From contig CAZCFY010000003.1 in assembly GCA_964498095.1 (NCBI GenBank), positions 1 to 64,000 of the forward strand: 64,000 nt of DNA, in the 5' to 3' direction. Position 1 is the first letter of the stretch. Each line of letters opens with the position of its first letter. Below, piece by piece: positions 17,547 through 26,243 of the stretch. The DNA comes from SG-bin7 sp964498095 (GTDB lineage: Bacteria > Bdellovibrionota > Bdellovibrionia > Bdellovibrionales > SG-bin7). The notes under the pieces were generated by a model. That model had not been told where the DNA came from. It saw nothing but the letters and a program-made list of their open reading frames with translations, and ran no database searches. The translations under genes and the position numbers were made by a program.

Positions 17547-18127
17547 AGTGCCTCGTGTCCCGCACTTGGTTCTTTGCGTTTGGGATAACCATATTTCTTA
17601 ATTTTTGCTTTCAAGCGTTCACATTTAATTAGACTTAAGCGTTCGACAAAAACAAAACCATCGAGATGATCGATTTCATGCTGTATGCAAACCGACAACA
17701 ACCCATCGGTCTTAATCAATTGCTTTTTGCCATCGCGGTCTAGGTATTCAACTTCAACGTATTTGGCGCGCGTGACGTCTTCGTAATAACCGGGAACACT
17801 TAAACAACCTTCGCCGTAAGAAATTTTACCGTCTTTTTTTTTGATGACGGGATTAAACAATACAAGCGGCTGTTTGTATTGTTTTTCCATTTCGCTCAGC
17901 GGATTATTTTCGTCATCTTCGGGTTTTCGGTGCCAAACTGTATCTATCACCAATAACCTTACATGCTGATTAACTTGCGGGGCCGCCAGACCAATACCTT
18001 TGTAGTGATACATTGTATGCAGCATATTATCCGCGAGTTCGCGCAAATTCGCGTTCAGATCGGGCACCGCCTGACTCTTTTGTTTTAAACGCGGGTCAGG
18101 ATAAGTAATTATCTCAAGTAATTTCAT
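17543..18127 (-). CDS. def: peptide deformylase
   Basis: Removes the formyl group from nascent proteins. The three metal-site motifs are complete: GIGLAAPQ at 44-51, EGCLS at 106-110 and QHEIDH at 149-154. 194 aa, slightly long because of an acidic insert near residues 68-80 (KPEDDENNPLSEME). First gene of the def-fmt-rpe-hutH-hutU operon; every downstream junction overlaps. No ribosome-binding site is evident before the ATG at 18127. Confidence 0.97.
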   Translation of the reverse strand: MKLLEIITYPDPRLKQKSQAVPDLNANLRELADNMLHTMYHYKGIGLAAPQVNQHVRLLVIDTVWHRKPEDDENNPLSEMEKQYKQPLVLFNPVIKKKDGKISYGEGCLSVPGYYEDVTRAKYVEVEYLDRDGKKQLIKTDGLLSVCIQHEIDHLDGFVFVERLSLIKCERLKAKIKKYGYPKRKEPSAGHEAL

Positions 18128-18193
18128 TATGTACTTGAGATTCTTATAGTTTCAGCTCTAAGTCAATTAACGAATGACTGCCGAGATTTCGCC

Positions 18194-19276
18194 TTATCTC
18201 TTCGCTCTCAAAAGAAAGAGCAGGGCAATTCCCCCGGTAATTAAATTGGGTAACCACGCGCCAATAAAGGCGGGAACATAGCCATAACGGCCCATAGTGA
18301 TAAAAGAATTATAGAGGGTCCAATAAAAGAAGGTGACGCCGATGCAAATTCCAAAATTTAACATGCGGCCACCGGAACGTACGCGCGACAAACTAAAAGG
18401 AATTCCTAAAAGAGACATCACCAAGGCCGCGAAGGCAAAGCTAAATTTTGCGTGTAAATCTATCTCGTATCGCGTTGTGTCTAGTCCCGCTTCCTTATTT
18501 TTTTTGATAAAACTATTTAGCTGAGACACAGAAAGTTGCTCTGAGGAATTCGTGCTCGAGCTTAAGTCGCCAGTGTCCTCGTCCATCTGAATGACTTTTT
18601 CCTCAAATGTTTTGGTAAATGGAAAACTCGACTCCTCGGCAAAAACAGTTACCGTGCCATTTTTTAATTTCCACTCGCGGCCCAAAATATCTACGGTGTC
18701 GGCGCGGATGAGTTGAATGAGTTTCCACGCATTGTCGAAATAATACATTGAGAGCCCCTGAGCCTTTTTTGCTTCGGGAATTAATGTTTTAATATTAAAG
18801 AGCACATTTTTTGAGCGGTACCAGATGCGATCGGTCTTAACCGTACTATAAAGTCCCGGCCGCTGCTTCATTTCCACGAAATAAACATAGTTTTTTTTCT
18901 GCGCAAAACTAGGAAGTACCTGATCACTTAACCAATAGGACAAACAAGATAGTAAGCCCACGACAATCAAAATCGGCAAACTAATGCGGGCTAGACTTAG
19001 CCCGCAACTGTAAAGCGCCACCAACTCATTATTGCGGTTGAGCCCTGAAATTGTGAATACCGTTCCAATTATAGAGGCTACAGGTATCATTTGATAAACA
19101 ATTGATGGAAACGAATAGCGATAAAAATCGATGAGGACTTGGATAGAGACATTGCTATAGCTATTCATGGTGGTCATAAAGTCTATGGAAACGAATAGCG
19201 AAACAAATACCACCAAAGATAATACAAAATTGGCTACGAAAGCTTTCGCAATGTAGCGATCTATCAAAGAAATCAT
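18194..19276 (-). CDS. LptF/LptG-family permease (lipopolysaccharide export)
   Basis: A YjgP/YjgQ-type membrane protein of the LptB2FG transporter, which extracts lipopolysaccharide from the inner membrane. 360 aa: membrane segments at about 13-35, 55-80 and 100-120, a periplasmic beta-jellyroll domain at about 135-255, then three more segments from about 275. It begins MISLIDRYIAKAFVANF, a typical family start. It resembles LptG more than LptF, but the partner is not in the window. The transcript is probably leaderless: an extended -10 (TGATAAGAT) lies six bases before the ATG and there is no ribosome-binding site. Confidence 0.9.
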   Translation of the reverse strand: MISLIDRYIAKAFVANFVLSLVVFVSLFVSIDFMTTMNSYSNVSIQVLIDFYRYSFPSIVYQMIPVASIIGTVFTISGLNRNNELVALYSCGLSLARISLPILIVVGLLSCLSYWLSDQVLPSFAQKKNYVYFVEMKQRPGLYSTVKTDRIWYRSKNVLFNIKTLIPEAKKAQGLSMYYFDNAWKLIQLIRADTVDILGREWKLKNGTVTVFAEESSFPFTKTFEEKVIQMDEDTGDLSSSTNSSEQLSVSQLNSFIKKNKEAGLDTTRYEIDLHAKFSFAFAALVMSLLGIPFSLSRVRSGGRMLNFGICIGVTFFYWTLYNSFITMGRYGYVPAFIGAWLPNLITGGIALLFLLRAKR

Positions 19277-19332
19277 TAAAATATCTTATCAGAATTCTTG
19301 ACTGCCCCATTAAAAAAACGTTTACTTTCCAT
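19277..19332. promoter_or_regulatory. compact divergent promoters, both apparently leaderless
   Basis: Only 56 bases separate the two divergent ATGs. Plus strand: TTGACT at 19298-19303, 17 bases, TTTACT at 19321-19326, so transcription would begin on the A of the ATG at 19333. Minus strand: TAAGAT (19288-19283) with an upstream TG, placing the start on or next to the ATG at 19276. Neither gene has a Shine-Dalgarno sequence, which agrees. Confidence 0.55.
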
Positions 19333-20376
19333 ATGGCGTTACGCGTCTTGTTAGCTGATGAAAGCAATACCATTAAGCGAGTTATCGAACTGTCGTTGCA
19401 GGATTATGCGGTTGAGGTAAAGCCGGTTCATATTGGTACCGACGTTGTTCAAATTGCAAAATCTTATCGTCCCGACGTAATTTTTGTGGATATTTTATTA
19501 CAAAAACTGAGCGGCTACGAAGTCACTAAACTTCTAAAAGCCGATCCCGGTTTGCAGCGCATTCCGGTCGTTATTATGTGGAGCGGGTTCATGGATTTTG
19601 ACGAGCAAAAATATAAAGCAAGCCAAGCCGACGCCAAACTAGAAAAGCCCTTTAACAGTGATACCCTACGTAACCTCGTGCAGAACTTAGTCGCCAAAAC
19701 AAAAACTCAATCTCTTTCTCAATTTGCTAAACTTCCAGATTTTATTGAGGACAAATCCACCGCAAACGTATCTCCACGCACTTCACCACCGCCGAAACCG
19801 GGCCAACCAAAGAATGTAATTAGCATTGATAATGTTGAAGCTTTGGAAATAGATACGGGCGCCAACGCCCCGGAACAATCCAATTGGAACATGGATAGTT
19901 TTGAAAAGATCGAGGACTTTGCTGAAAAAGAAGAGTTTGCGCAAGTCCGTCTCGGAAAAAAGCCACACCTGCCGCAACAAACCCCGGGGTTTTCTCCAAA
20001 TGATTTTTCCTCGCCTGATACTTGGGTGCAACAGGATATTAATAAGTTTCGCGCTCCCGATCCTGTTGACGAAGAAAAAACAATTATGGAGTCCCTCCGC
20101 AACCCTGACTCGGCTTCCGATTCGGATACATTTGAATTTACCCAGCCGATGAATACCAATTCAAAAAAGCTGGTGCTCGAAGATATTTCTCCCCGCGAGC
20201 CTCAAGTCCGCAATCAACCACCCCCGCAGTTTGATGAAGAAGCCTTAGCCGCACAGACCCGCGAAGTTATCGAACAAGTTGTGTGGAAGGTCGTTCCTGA
20301 AATCGCCGAGCGTATAATTCGCGAAGAGCTCCACCGCCTGATTAAAGAAAAAGACAACGAACTGCACGTCGATTAA
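19333..20376 (+). CDS. response-regulator receiver protein with a long linker and helical C-terminus
   Basis: 347 aa. Residues 1-120 form a receiver domain: acidic pocket near residue 9, phospho-acceptor Asp53 in FVDILL, and Lys105 in LEKPF. Residues 125-300 are a Pro/Asp/Ser-rich, probably disordered linker. The last 40 residues form an amphipathic helix pair (REVIEQVVWKVVPEIAERII then REELHRLIKEK) like the C-terminal helices of many deltaproteobacterial regulators, and reminiscent of PopZ/DUF2497 ends. The architecture resembles RomR polarity regulators rather than a DNA-binding output, so a role in localisation is inferred. A DNA-binding domain is absent. nadC begins four bases after its stop. 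Confidence 0.85.
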   Translation: MALRVLLADESNTIKRVIELSLQDYAVEVKPVHIGTDVVQIAKSYRPDVIFVDILLQKLSGYEVTKLLKADPGLQRIPVVIMWSGFMDFDEQKYKASQADAKLEKPFNSDTLRNLVQNLVAKTKTQSLSQFAKLPDFIEDKSTANVSPRTSPPPKPGQPKNVISIDNVEALEIDTGANAPEQSNWNMDSFEKIEDFAEKEEFAQVRLGKKPHLPQQTPGFSPNDFSSPDTWVQQDINKFRAPDPVDEEKTIMESLRNPDSASDSDTFEFTQPMNTNSKKLVLEDISPREPQVRNQPPPQFDEEALAAQTREVIEQVVWKVVPEIAERIIREELHRLIKEKDNELHVD

Positions 20377-20379
20377 ACC

Positions 20380-21204
20380 ATGGAACTGAAGCAAATGATC
20401 CATGAGGCATTGAATGAAGATATGCCTGATGGCGACATCACCACAGACTCTTTGGGAGTGAACTCTCACCCCGGCCGCGCCAAACTCCTCGCCAAGGAAG
20501 ATTTAATTCTTTCTGGGAGTACTGTATTTGCGCAGACGCTGTCAGCTGTCGAACCCGAGAGCCGTATCCAATGGTATTTTAAAGACAGCGACCTCGTTCT
20601 TAAGGGACAAACCGTCGCCGTTATCGAGGGAAATTTAATCGCCTTACTCAAGGGCGAACGCGTGGCTTTGAATTTTTTAGGGCGCCTGTCTGGTATTGCG
20701 ACCTTTACGCGTTGTTTTGTAAATGAGCTTGGCAAATCAAAAACAAAAATCCTAGACACCCGCAAAACTTTGCCGCTCTACCGCGAACTCGAAAAGCAGG
20801 CCGTATTACATGGCGGCGGAAAGAACCACCGCAAAAATTTAAGTGACGCTGTTTTAATAAAAAATAATCACATTGCGGTCATGGGTGGAATTATTCAGGC
20901 CGTGGAAGCAATCCGCAAAAAACATCAGGGCCCCATCGAGGTGGAAGCGCGCACCCTGGGAGAAGTAAAAATTGCGGTGAGTTTAAATGTTGACCGCATT
21001 TTGTTAGATAACATGACAAATGACATGCTCAGTGAAGCTCTTGCCGCTATTCCCAAAAGTATTCAAACTGAAGCGTCAGGAAATATGAACGTGGCGCGGG
21101 TAAAATCGATTGCGAATTTGGGGCTAACCTATATAAGTGTAGGTGCTATTACTCACTCCGCGCCAACTGCGGATTTAAGTTTGCATTTTGACTGGGGGAA
21201 ATGA
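20380..21204 (+). CDS. nadC: nicotinate-nucleotide diphosphorylase (quinolinate phosphoribosyltransferase)
   Basis: Converts quinolinate and PRPP to nicotinate mononucleotide in de novo NAD synthesis. 274 aa with the NadC blocks DTRKTLPLYRELEKQAV near residue 125, HGGGKNHRKNLSDAVLIKNN after it, and the barrel end SVGAITHSAPTADLSLHFDW. The usual Thr-Pro-Gly after DTRKT is Leu-Pro-Leu here, a small departure. It follows the receiver protein by four bases and precedes birA by four bases, so the three are probably co-transcribed. Confidence 0.96.
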   Translation: MELKQMIHEALNEDMPDGDITTDSLGVNSHPGRAKLLAKEDLILSGSTVFAQTLSAVEPESRIQWYFKDSDLVLKGQTVAVIEGNLIALLKGERVALNFLGRLSGIATFTRCFVNELGKSKTKILDTRKTLPLYRELEKQAVLHGGGKNHRKNLSDAVLIKNNHIAVMGGIIQAVEAIRKKHQGPIEVEARTLGEVKIAVSLNVDRILLDNMTNDMLSEALAAIPKSIQTEASGNMNVARVKSIANLGLTYISVGAITHSAPTADLSLHFDWGK

Positions 21205-21208
21205 CTTT

Positions 21209-21910
21209 ATGTCTTCCGTAAATGAATGGACAAAAAAATGGGCCGACTCCAAAGGCATAAAGGTTTGGTTTGAGAAAGAAACGACCAGCACAAATAGTAT
21301 CGCCAAAGAACAAGCCCGTGAATATGAATTATATTTGACGGACCATCAAACTAAGGGCCGCGGCCGCGGTGGTGCCCATTGGCACGAAGGTGAAAACAGC
21401 GGAACTTTACTTTCCAGTTGGACCTTTCTGCTAAATTCACCGCCGCAACCTATCGCCTCTCCCCTTTTTGGTTTGGCCGTTTATCTGTCATTAAAATCCG
21501 CTTGGCCAATGCTACCTTTTAGTCTTAAAGCTCCCAATGATATTTACCTCTTTGACAAAAAGTTGGCGGGTTTATTATTAGAGGGAATTTCCACCGGCAA
21601 CCAAAGTCTCTTAGTCGTCGGCCTTGGCTTAAACGTACACTCCCACCCAAAGGAAGTCGCCACGGCTACGGATCTGGCGAGTCAAATTTCCGTTACAGCC
21701 GAAAATTGGGCTAAGTTCTTAGATCCCTTATTTTCTTATTTTAACGAAATGGCCGTATTAAGCACGGATTCAGAAATGCCAGAATCTTTTTGTCATCAGT
21801 TAAAGGAAGCTCTTAATTATTTTCCGCTTAAAGAAGACGTCGTGATTGAGGTCGACACGCGCGGGAACATTATTACAAATGACGACGTCATTCGATGGTT
21901 CGACTTATAA
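21209..21910 (+). CDS. birA: biotin--[acetyl-CoA-carboxylase] ligase
   Basis: Activates biotin as biotinyl-AMP and attaches it to the carboxyl carrier protein. 233 aa, ligase domain only, with no N-terminal DNA-binding domain, so it is not a BirA-type repressor. Motifs: ETTSTNSIAKE near residue 22, KGRGRGGAHW near 50 (biotin and AMP loop), KAPNDIY, and KLAGLLLEG with the active lysine near 121. The ATG at 21209 has GGGGGAA in front; earlier in-frame TTG at 21188 lies inside nadC. Confidence 0.94.
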   Translation: MSSVNEWTKKWADSKGIKVWFEKETTSTNSIAKEQAREYELYLTDHQTKGRGRGGAHWHEGENSGTLLSSWTFLLNSPPQPIASPLFGLAVYLSLKSAWPMLPFSLKAPNDIYLFDKKLAGLLLEGISTGNQSLLVVGLGLNVHSHPKEVATATDLASQISVTAENWAKFLDPLFSYFNEMAVLSTDSEMPESFCHQLKEALNYFPLKEDVVIEVDTRGNIITNDDVIRWFDL

Positions 21911-21926
21911 TTTAAGGAGTTTTTCT

Positions 21927-22481
21927 ATGGCACTTATGCATACACCGACCCCTGATTTAAATTTTCAGTGTCCCGATTTTTCTTTACCGGCCGTGGATGG
22001 CAAAACTTATTCGCTTGGCGATTTTCGTAAATCCGAAGTACTGGTCATTATGTTTATTTGTAATCACTGTCCTTACGTAAAAGCCATAGAAGACCGGCTC
22101 ATCACTTTGGGAAATTACTTTAAAAGTAAATCCGTGCAGTTCGCCGCAATATGCTCCAACGATGCCGAGGGTTATCCGGAAGATTCTTTTGAAAATCTAA
22201 AAAAGCGCTGGACGGAGAAAAAATATCCTTTTCCCTATCTGCACGATGAGGACCAAGGCGTGGCAAAGACGTTTGGCGCGGTTTGTACGCCTGATTTTTT
22301 TGTATTTGATAAAAATCGCCGCTTACAATATCGCGGGCGTTTGGATGATTCTTGGAAGGAACCCAGCAAAGTTACACGCGAAGAACTCAAGGGCGCGGTA
22401 GAAACTCTGTTGGCGGGAAGGCCGGTGACCAAAGAACAAAACCCATCTATGGGATGTTCAATTAAGTGGAAAGAAATTTAA
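21927..22481 (+). CDS. thioredoxin-fold AhpC/TSA-like protein
   Basis: 184 aa with a thioredoxin fold. The active-site stretch FICNHCPYVKA near residue 44 has a Cys-Asn-His-Cys pair, as in the redoxin family often annotated as thioredoxin family protein; PDFSLPAVDGKTYSL near residue 20 and GAVCTPDFFVFD near 110 (cis-Pro loop) complete it. No signal peptide, so cytoplasmic. AAGGAG sits eight bases before the ATG. It precedes bcp by 11 bases, suggesting a peroxide-defence pair. Confidence 0.88.
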   Translation: MALMHTPTPDLNFQCPDFSLPAVDGKTYSLGDFRKSEVLVIMFICNHCPYVKAIEDRLITLGNYFKSKSVQFAAICSNDAEGYPEDSFENLKKRWTEKKYPFPYLHDEDQGVAKTFGAVCTPDFFVFDKNRRLQYRGRLDDSWKEPSKVTREELKGAVETLLAGRPVTKEQNPSMGCSIKWKEI

Positions 22482-22492
22482 AGGAGTGCAAA

Positions 22493-22945
22493 ATGTTAAA
22501 AATTGGCGATAAAGCCCCTAACTTTTTAGTCGAAGACGATAACGGCGAGAAAGTTTCTCTTAAAGACTTTAAGGGCAAAACCGTCGTCCTTTATTTTTAC
22601 CCCAAAGACATGACTTCGGGGTGTACGACGGAGGCCTGTGACTTCCGTGATTTGCAGAAGAAATTTGCAAAAAAGGATACGGTTATTCTTGGCGTGAGCA
22701 AAGATTCCGTCGAGCGCCACAAAAAGTTTAAGGGAAAGTATGAGTTAAACTTCCCTTTGCTGGCGGATACGGAAGGCGAAGTATGTAAGTCCTACGATGT
22801 CATCCAAGAAAAGTCCATGTATGGCCGCAAGTTCATGGGAATTGTGCGCACGACTTACGTCATCAGCCCTGATGGGAAAATTCAAAAAATTTATAATAAA
22901 GTAAAAGTTAAAGACCACGCTAAATCCGTCTTTGAGGAAATTTAA
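22493..22945 (+). CDS. bcp: thioredoxin-dependent thiol peroxidase (BCP type)
   Basis: A peroxiredoxin reducing hydroperoxides at the expense of thioredoxin. 150 aa. The peroxidatic cysteine lies in DMTSGCTTEACDFRD near residue 42 (commonly TPGCTTEA; Ser replaces Pro), followed five residues later by the second cysteine. YFYPKDMTSGC and the RTTYVISPDGKI strand are typical. AAAGGAG precedes the ATG at 22493. Encoded just after the other thioredoxin-fold protein. Confidence 0.95.
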   Translation: MLKIGDKAPNFLVEDDNGEKVSLKDFKGKTVVLYFYPKDMTSGCTTEACDFRDLQKKFAKKDTVILGVSKDSVERHKKFKGKYELNFPLLADTEGEVCKSYDVIQEKSMYGRKFMGIVRTTYVISPDGKIQKIYNKVKVKDHAKSVFEEI

Positions 22946-22955
22946 GGGGGCCAGA

Positions 22956-23921
22956 GTGCATTTAATCCTACTTCTAACATCGCTAACTTTCGCCGGTGAA
23001 ATCTGTAAACATGCCGGCCAGGCCGTTGAAGAAACTAAAGACCTCACCGGTAAACTCATCTGCCGCGATGACAAGGAACGGCTCACCCGCGAAGTTACTT
23101 ACGACCAAGGGAAACAGATCGGCCCCGTGAAAATTTATTTTGAAAATGGAAAGATAAAGGAAGCGTTTTTTACCAATGAAGAAGGTAAACGAACAGCTTT
23201 TGTGTCCTTCGACGAAAACGGTAGGCCTACTTCCCTCAAATGCGCGAAAGAGTCCGTTGTCCCTCAGGACAGAGAATACTGTGGTTATCAGGGTAAAGTC
23301 AGTGAGGTTTCGCTTTATCAAGGCGACAAGGTCAGCGAAAAAGTAATTCACTTTAAAGGTGAGCCAAAGCTCCGCACAAAGTTTTTTGATGACGGTACTA
23401 TTTCTAGCGAGGAAAAATTTAACGGTAAAAAATCAACTGTGAAAGCGTATTTTAAAGGTGGTAAAGTAAAATCCCAACACTCCGCCGACAATGAAATTCT
23501 CGATGGCAAGGAAATTGAGTTTTTTGAAAACGGCAAAAAGTCGCGCGAATCTGTCTGGGCCAAAGGTAAGGAGTTGCGGCGCACGACTTTTTTCATGAAT
23601 GGTAAAACCCAAAAACGTATGAGCTTTGAAAACAAAAACGGAAAGTTCACCGCCCAGGTTGACGAGTACTTTGATCAGGGCAACATTAAATCCAATGGAA
23701 GGTTTCAACTTAAAGACACGGTTAGCTGGTGGGCCACCTCGGGGACCAATGGGTTTAAATTTGTACCCCAAGGCCTGCATAAAGTTTTTTCCGAACATGG
23801 TAAACTTAAGCTAGAAACAAACTACGATGATAAAGGTAACCGTTTGACAGAAAAAGAGTACGACCAACTCGGTAAACTCATCCGTGACGAAAAATTTAAG
23901 CCTGACGGAACGAAGATTTAA
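22956..23921 (+). CDS. secreted YwqK-type repeat protein
   Basis: 321 aa starting at a GTG with GGGGG six bases upstream; the start gives the signal peptide VHLILLLTSLTFAG. The mature protein is built from repeating beta strands of the form G-K-x-x-x-x-x-x-x-x-G-K (for example YFENGKIKEAFF, YFKGGKVKSQH, FFENGKKSRES, YFDQGNIKSNG), as in the YwqK or MORN-like family. About ten such strands are visible. The name antitoxin given to the YwqK family is unproven here; no toxin is adjacent. Secretion argues for a surface or periplasmic role. Confidence 0.8.
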   Translation: MHLILLLTSLTFAGEICKHAGQAVEETKDLTGKLICRDDKERLTREVTYDQGKQIGPVKIYFENGKIKEAFFTNEEGKRTAFVSFDENGRPTSLKCAKESVVPQDREYCGYQGKVSEVSLYQGDKVSEKVIHFKGEPKLRTKFFDDGTISSEEKFNGKKSTVKAYFKGGKVKSQHSADNEILDGKEIEFFENGKKSRESVWAKGKELRRTTFFMNGKTQKRMSFENKNGKFTAQVDEYFDQGNIKSNGRFQLKDTVSWWATSGTNGFKFVPQGLHKVFSEHGKLKLETNYDDKGNRLTEKEYDQLGKLIRDEKFKPDGTKI

Positions 23922-23955
23922 CGCACCATTGCTACCAAAAAGAACCTGGAACCTT

Positions 23956-26217
23956 TTAGCGGTGGCGGATTAAATTGAGCGCGGAGCCGGCTTTAAACCA
24001 CTTAATTTGCTCCGAGTTGAAGGTGTGAACGAGTTCAACTTGTTCTTCGGCGCCGTCTTTGTGGGTAATTACCATCGTTAAAGGTTTTCCCGGAGCAAAG
24101 GCTTCTAAACCAACGATAGATAAACGATCGTCTTCCATAATTTTATCGTAATCGGCGGCTTTAGCGAATTTCAAGGCAAGGACGCCCTGCTTTTTTAAAT
24201 TCGTTTCGTGAATTCGCGCAAAACTTTTTACGATTACGGCCATGCAGCCCAAGTGCCGTGGCGACATCGCGGCGTGCTCACGGCTACTGCCCTCGCCGTA
24301 GTTTTCGTCGCCAACAATCACCCACTCGCGACCTTGCTTTTTGTAATTACGCGCGACCTTCGCATAAAGCACCGATTTCTCCCCGTTGGAAACATCAGTA
24401 CCTTTACCTAACTCATTGGTAAAAGCGTTCGTCGCCCCTTCAAGTAAATTATCAGATATATTGTCTAAGTGGCCGCGAAATTTAAGCCATTTTCCCGCCG
24501 GACTAATGTGATCGGTCGTACACTTGCCTTTTACTTTGGCCAGAACAGTGAGGTTCTTCATGTCCTTACCATCCCACGCCGGAAAAGGGGTTAACAGTTG
24601 TAAGCGGTTTGAAGTTGGCGCCACCATGACCTCGACGTTTTTTCCGCCGGGTTTTTGATAGCCGTCAGCATCACGGATAAATCCCTGCGCTGGGAATTCG
24701 GGAGCTTCGGGGGCGGCAAGTTTTATTGACTTGCCGTCGTTAGTTTTTAATTCATCTGTCACCGGATTAAAATCTAACCGGCCGGCAATGCCTAACGCCA
24801 TAACTAATTCGGGACTGCCGATGAACCCCAGAGTTTCGTTGTTACCGTCATTGCGGCCGCGGAAATTGCGATTAAAGCTCGTTACAATCGTATTTACTTC
24901 ACCTTTTTTAATGTCATCACGTTGCCACTGCCCAATGCAGGGTCCGCAAGCATTCGCCAAAACCGTAGCTCCCGCATCGAGTAACACTTTCATTTGTCCG
25001 TCACGTTCAATGGTTTTGTAAATTTGCGCCGAACCCGGAGAGACTAAAAACATTTGCGGCATCTTCATGCCGAAGTTTAAAGCCTGCCGTGCGACACTGG
25101 TCGCGCGCCCGATATCTTCGTAAGAAGAGTTGGTGCACGAGCCAATCAAGGCTGCGGAAAGTTTTGTCGGCCAATTATTTGCTTTCGCTTCATCTTTAAT
25201 TTTACTTATGGGGCGGGCCACATCTGGAGAGTGCGGACCGACGAGATAAGGCTCTAAGCGGTTAAGATCAATTTCGATAACCTCATCAAAATATTTCGCC
25301 GGGTTTCTAAAAACTTCGTCATCGGCTTTTAAGATATCTATATTTTGCTGCGCCAAGCGGGCTAGATCTTCGCGGTTAGTCACCTTCAAATAGTCCGCCA
25401 TGCGCTGATCAAACGGAAAAACTGAGCAAGTTGCGCCGAGTTCGGCACCCATATTGGTAATCGTCGCTTTTCCGGTACAGCTAATACTTTGGCAACCTTC
25501 ACCAAAATATTCGACAATCTTATCGGTCCCACCTTTGACGGTCATGATTTCCAAAAGTTTTAAAATCACGTCTTTGGGCCCCGTCCAACCGTTGAGCTTA
25601 CCTTTTAAATGTACACCCACGAGTTTTGGGTTTTTTACTTCCCAAACAAGACCCGACATTACGTCAGAGGCATCCGCACCGCCGACACCGACGGCCAGCA
25701 TTCCTAAGCCCCCGGCATTTGGCGTGTGAGAGTCCGTCCCAATCATAAGGCCGCCAGGGAAGGCGTAGTTTTCTAAAATAACTTGGTGAATAATTCCGGC
25801 ACCGGGTTTCCAGAACCCCATGTTGTACCGTGAGGCCGCGCTAGAAAGAAAGTTAAAGACCTCGTCATTTTCCGTCATCGCCACTTTCATGTCTTCTTTC
25901 ACACCTAAGCGTGCGCGGATTAAGTGATCGCAATGAATAGTGCTGGGCACGGCCGCTTCATCTTTGCCGGCAAGCATGAATTGTAATACCGCCATTTGGG
26001 CGGTAGCATCCTGCATGGCCACGCGGTCAGGATTTAGCAGCAAGAAACTGCGGCCACGTTCCATTTCTTGGTTTTCGGAATCAGCAAGGTGGCCATAAAG
26101 AATTTTTTCCGCCAGAGTCAGCGGACGATTAAGTTTTGATTTTATTTTTTGCAGTTGCTGGCGCGACCGATCGTAAACTTTTTTTACCATTTCGGAGGTT
26201 GTTTCAATATTTGCCAT
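23956..26217 (-). CDS. acn: aconitate hydratase, mitochondrial type
   Basis: Interconverts citrate and isocitrate in the TCA cycle. 753 aa, with a close likeness to mitochondrial aconitase rather than AcnA (about 890) or AcnB. Iron-sulfur ligands are in SCTNSSYED near residue 356 and ACGPCIGQW near 420. TIHCDHLI, GTDSHTPNAGGLGMLAVGVG and the C-terminal swivelling domain GEGSSREHAAMSPR are all present. AAAGGA lies ten bases before the ATG. It follows topoisomerase VI subunit A by 26 bases on the same strand. Confidence 0.97.
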   Translation of the reverse strand: MANIETTSEMVKKVYDRSRQQLQKIKSKLNRPLTLAEKILYGHLADSENQEMERGRSFLLLNPDRVAMQDATAQMAVLQFMLAGKDEAAVPSTIHCDHLIRARLGVKEDMKVAMTENDEVFNFLSSAASRYNMGFWKPGAGIIHQVILENYAFPGGLMIGTDSHTPNAGGLGMLAVGVGGADASDVMSGLVWEVKNPKLVGVHLKGKLNGWTGPKDVILKLLEIMTVKGGTDKIVEYFGEGCQSISCTGKATITNMGAELGATCSVFPFDQRMADYLKVTNREDLARLAQQNIDILKADDEVFRNPAKYFDEVIEIDLNRLEPYLVGPHSPDVARPISKIKDEAKANNWPTKLSAALIGSCTNSSYEDIGRATSVARQALNFGMKMPQMFLVSPGSAQIYKTIERDGQMKVLLDAGATVLANACGPCIGQWQRDDIKKGEVNTIVTSFNRNFRGRNDGNNETLGFIGSPELVMALGIAGRLDFNPVTDELKTNDGKSIKLAAPEAPEFPAQGFIRDADGYQKPGGKNVEVMVAPTSNRLQLLTPFPAWDGKDMKNLTVLAKVKGKCTTDHISPAGKWLKFRGHLDNISDNLLEGATNAFTNELGKGTDVSNGEKSVLYAKVARNYKKQGREWVIVGDENYGEGSSREHAAMSPRHLGCMAVIVKSFARIHETNLKKQGVLALKFAKAADYDKIMEDDRLSIVGLEAFAPGKPLTMVITHKDGAEEQVELVHTFNSEQIKWFKAGSALNLIRHR

Positions 26218-26243
26218 GGCGCTATTTCCTTTCCGGAGGCCTT

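Noticed and set aside
22956..23921. Antitoxin of a toxin-antitoxin pair
   Set aside because: The YwqK family label suggests it, but this protein has a signal peptide and no toxin gene is adjacent.
23930..23965. Inverted repeat CCATTGCTA/TAGCGGTGG between the YwqK gene and aconitase
   Set aside because: It can pair with G-U wobbles but has no T-run on either strand and overlaps the aconitase stop; not convincing as a terminator.
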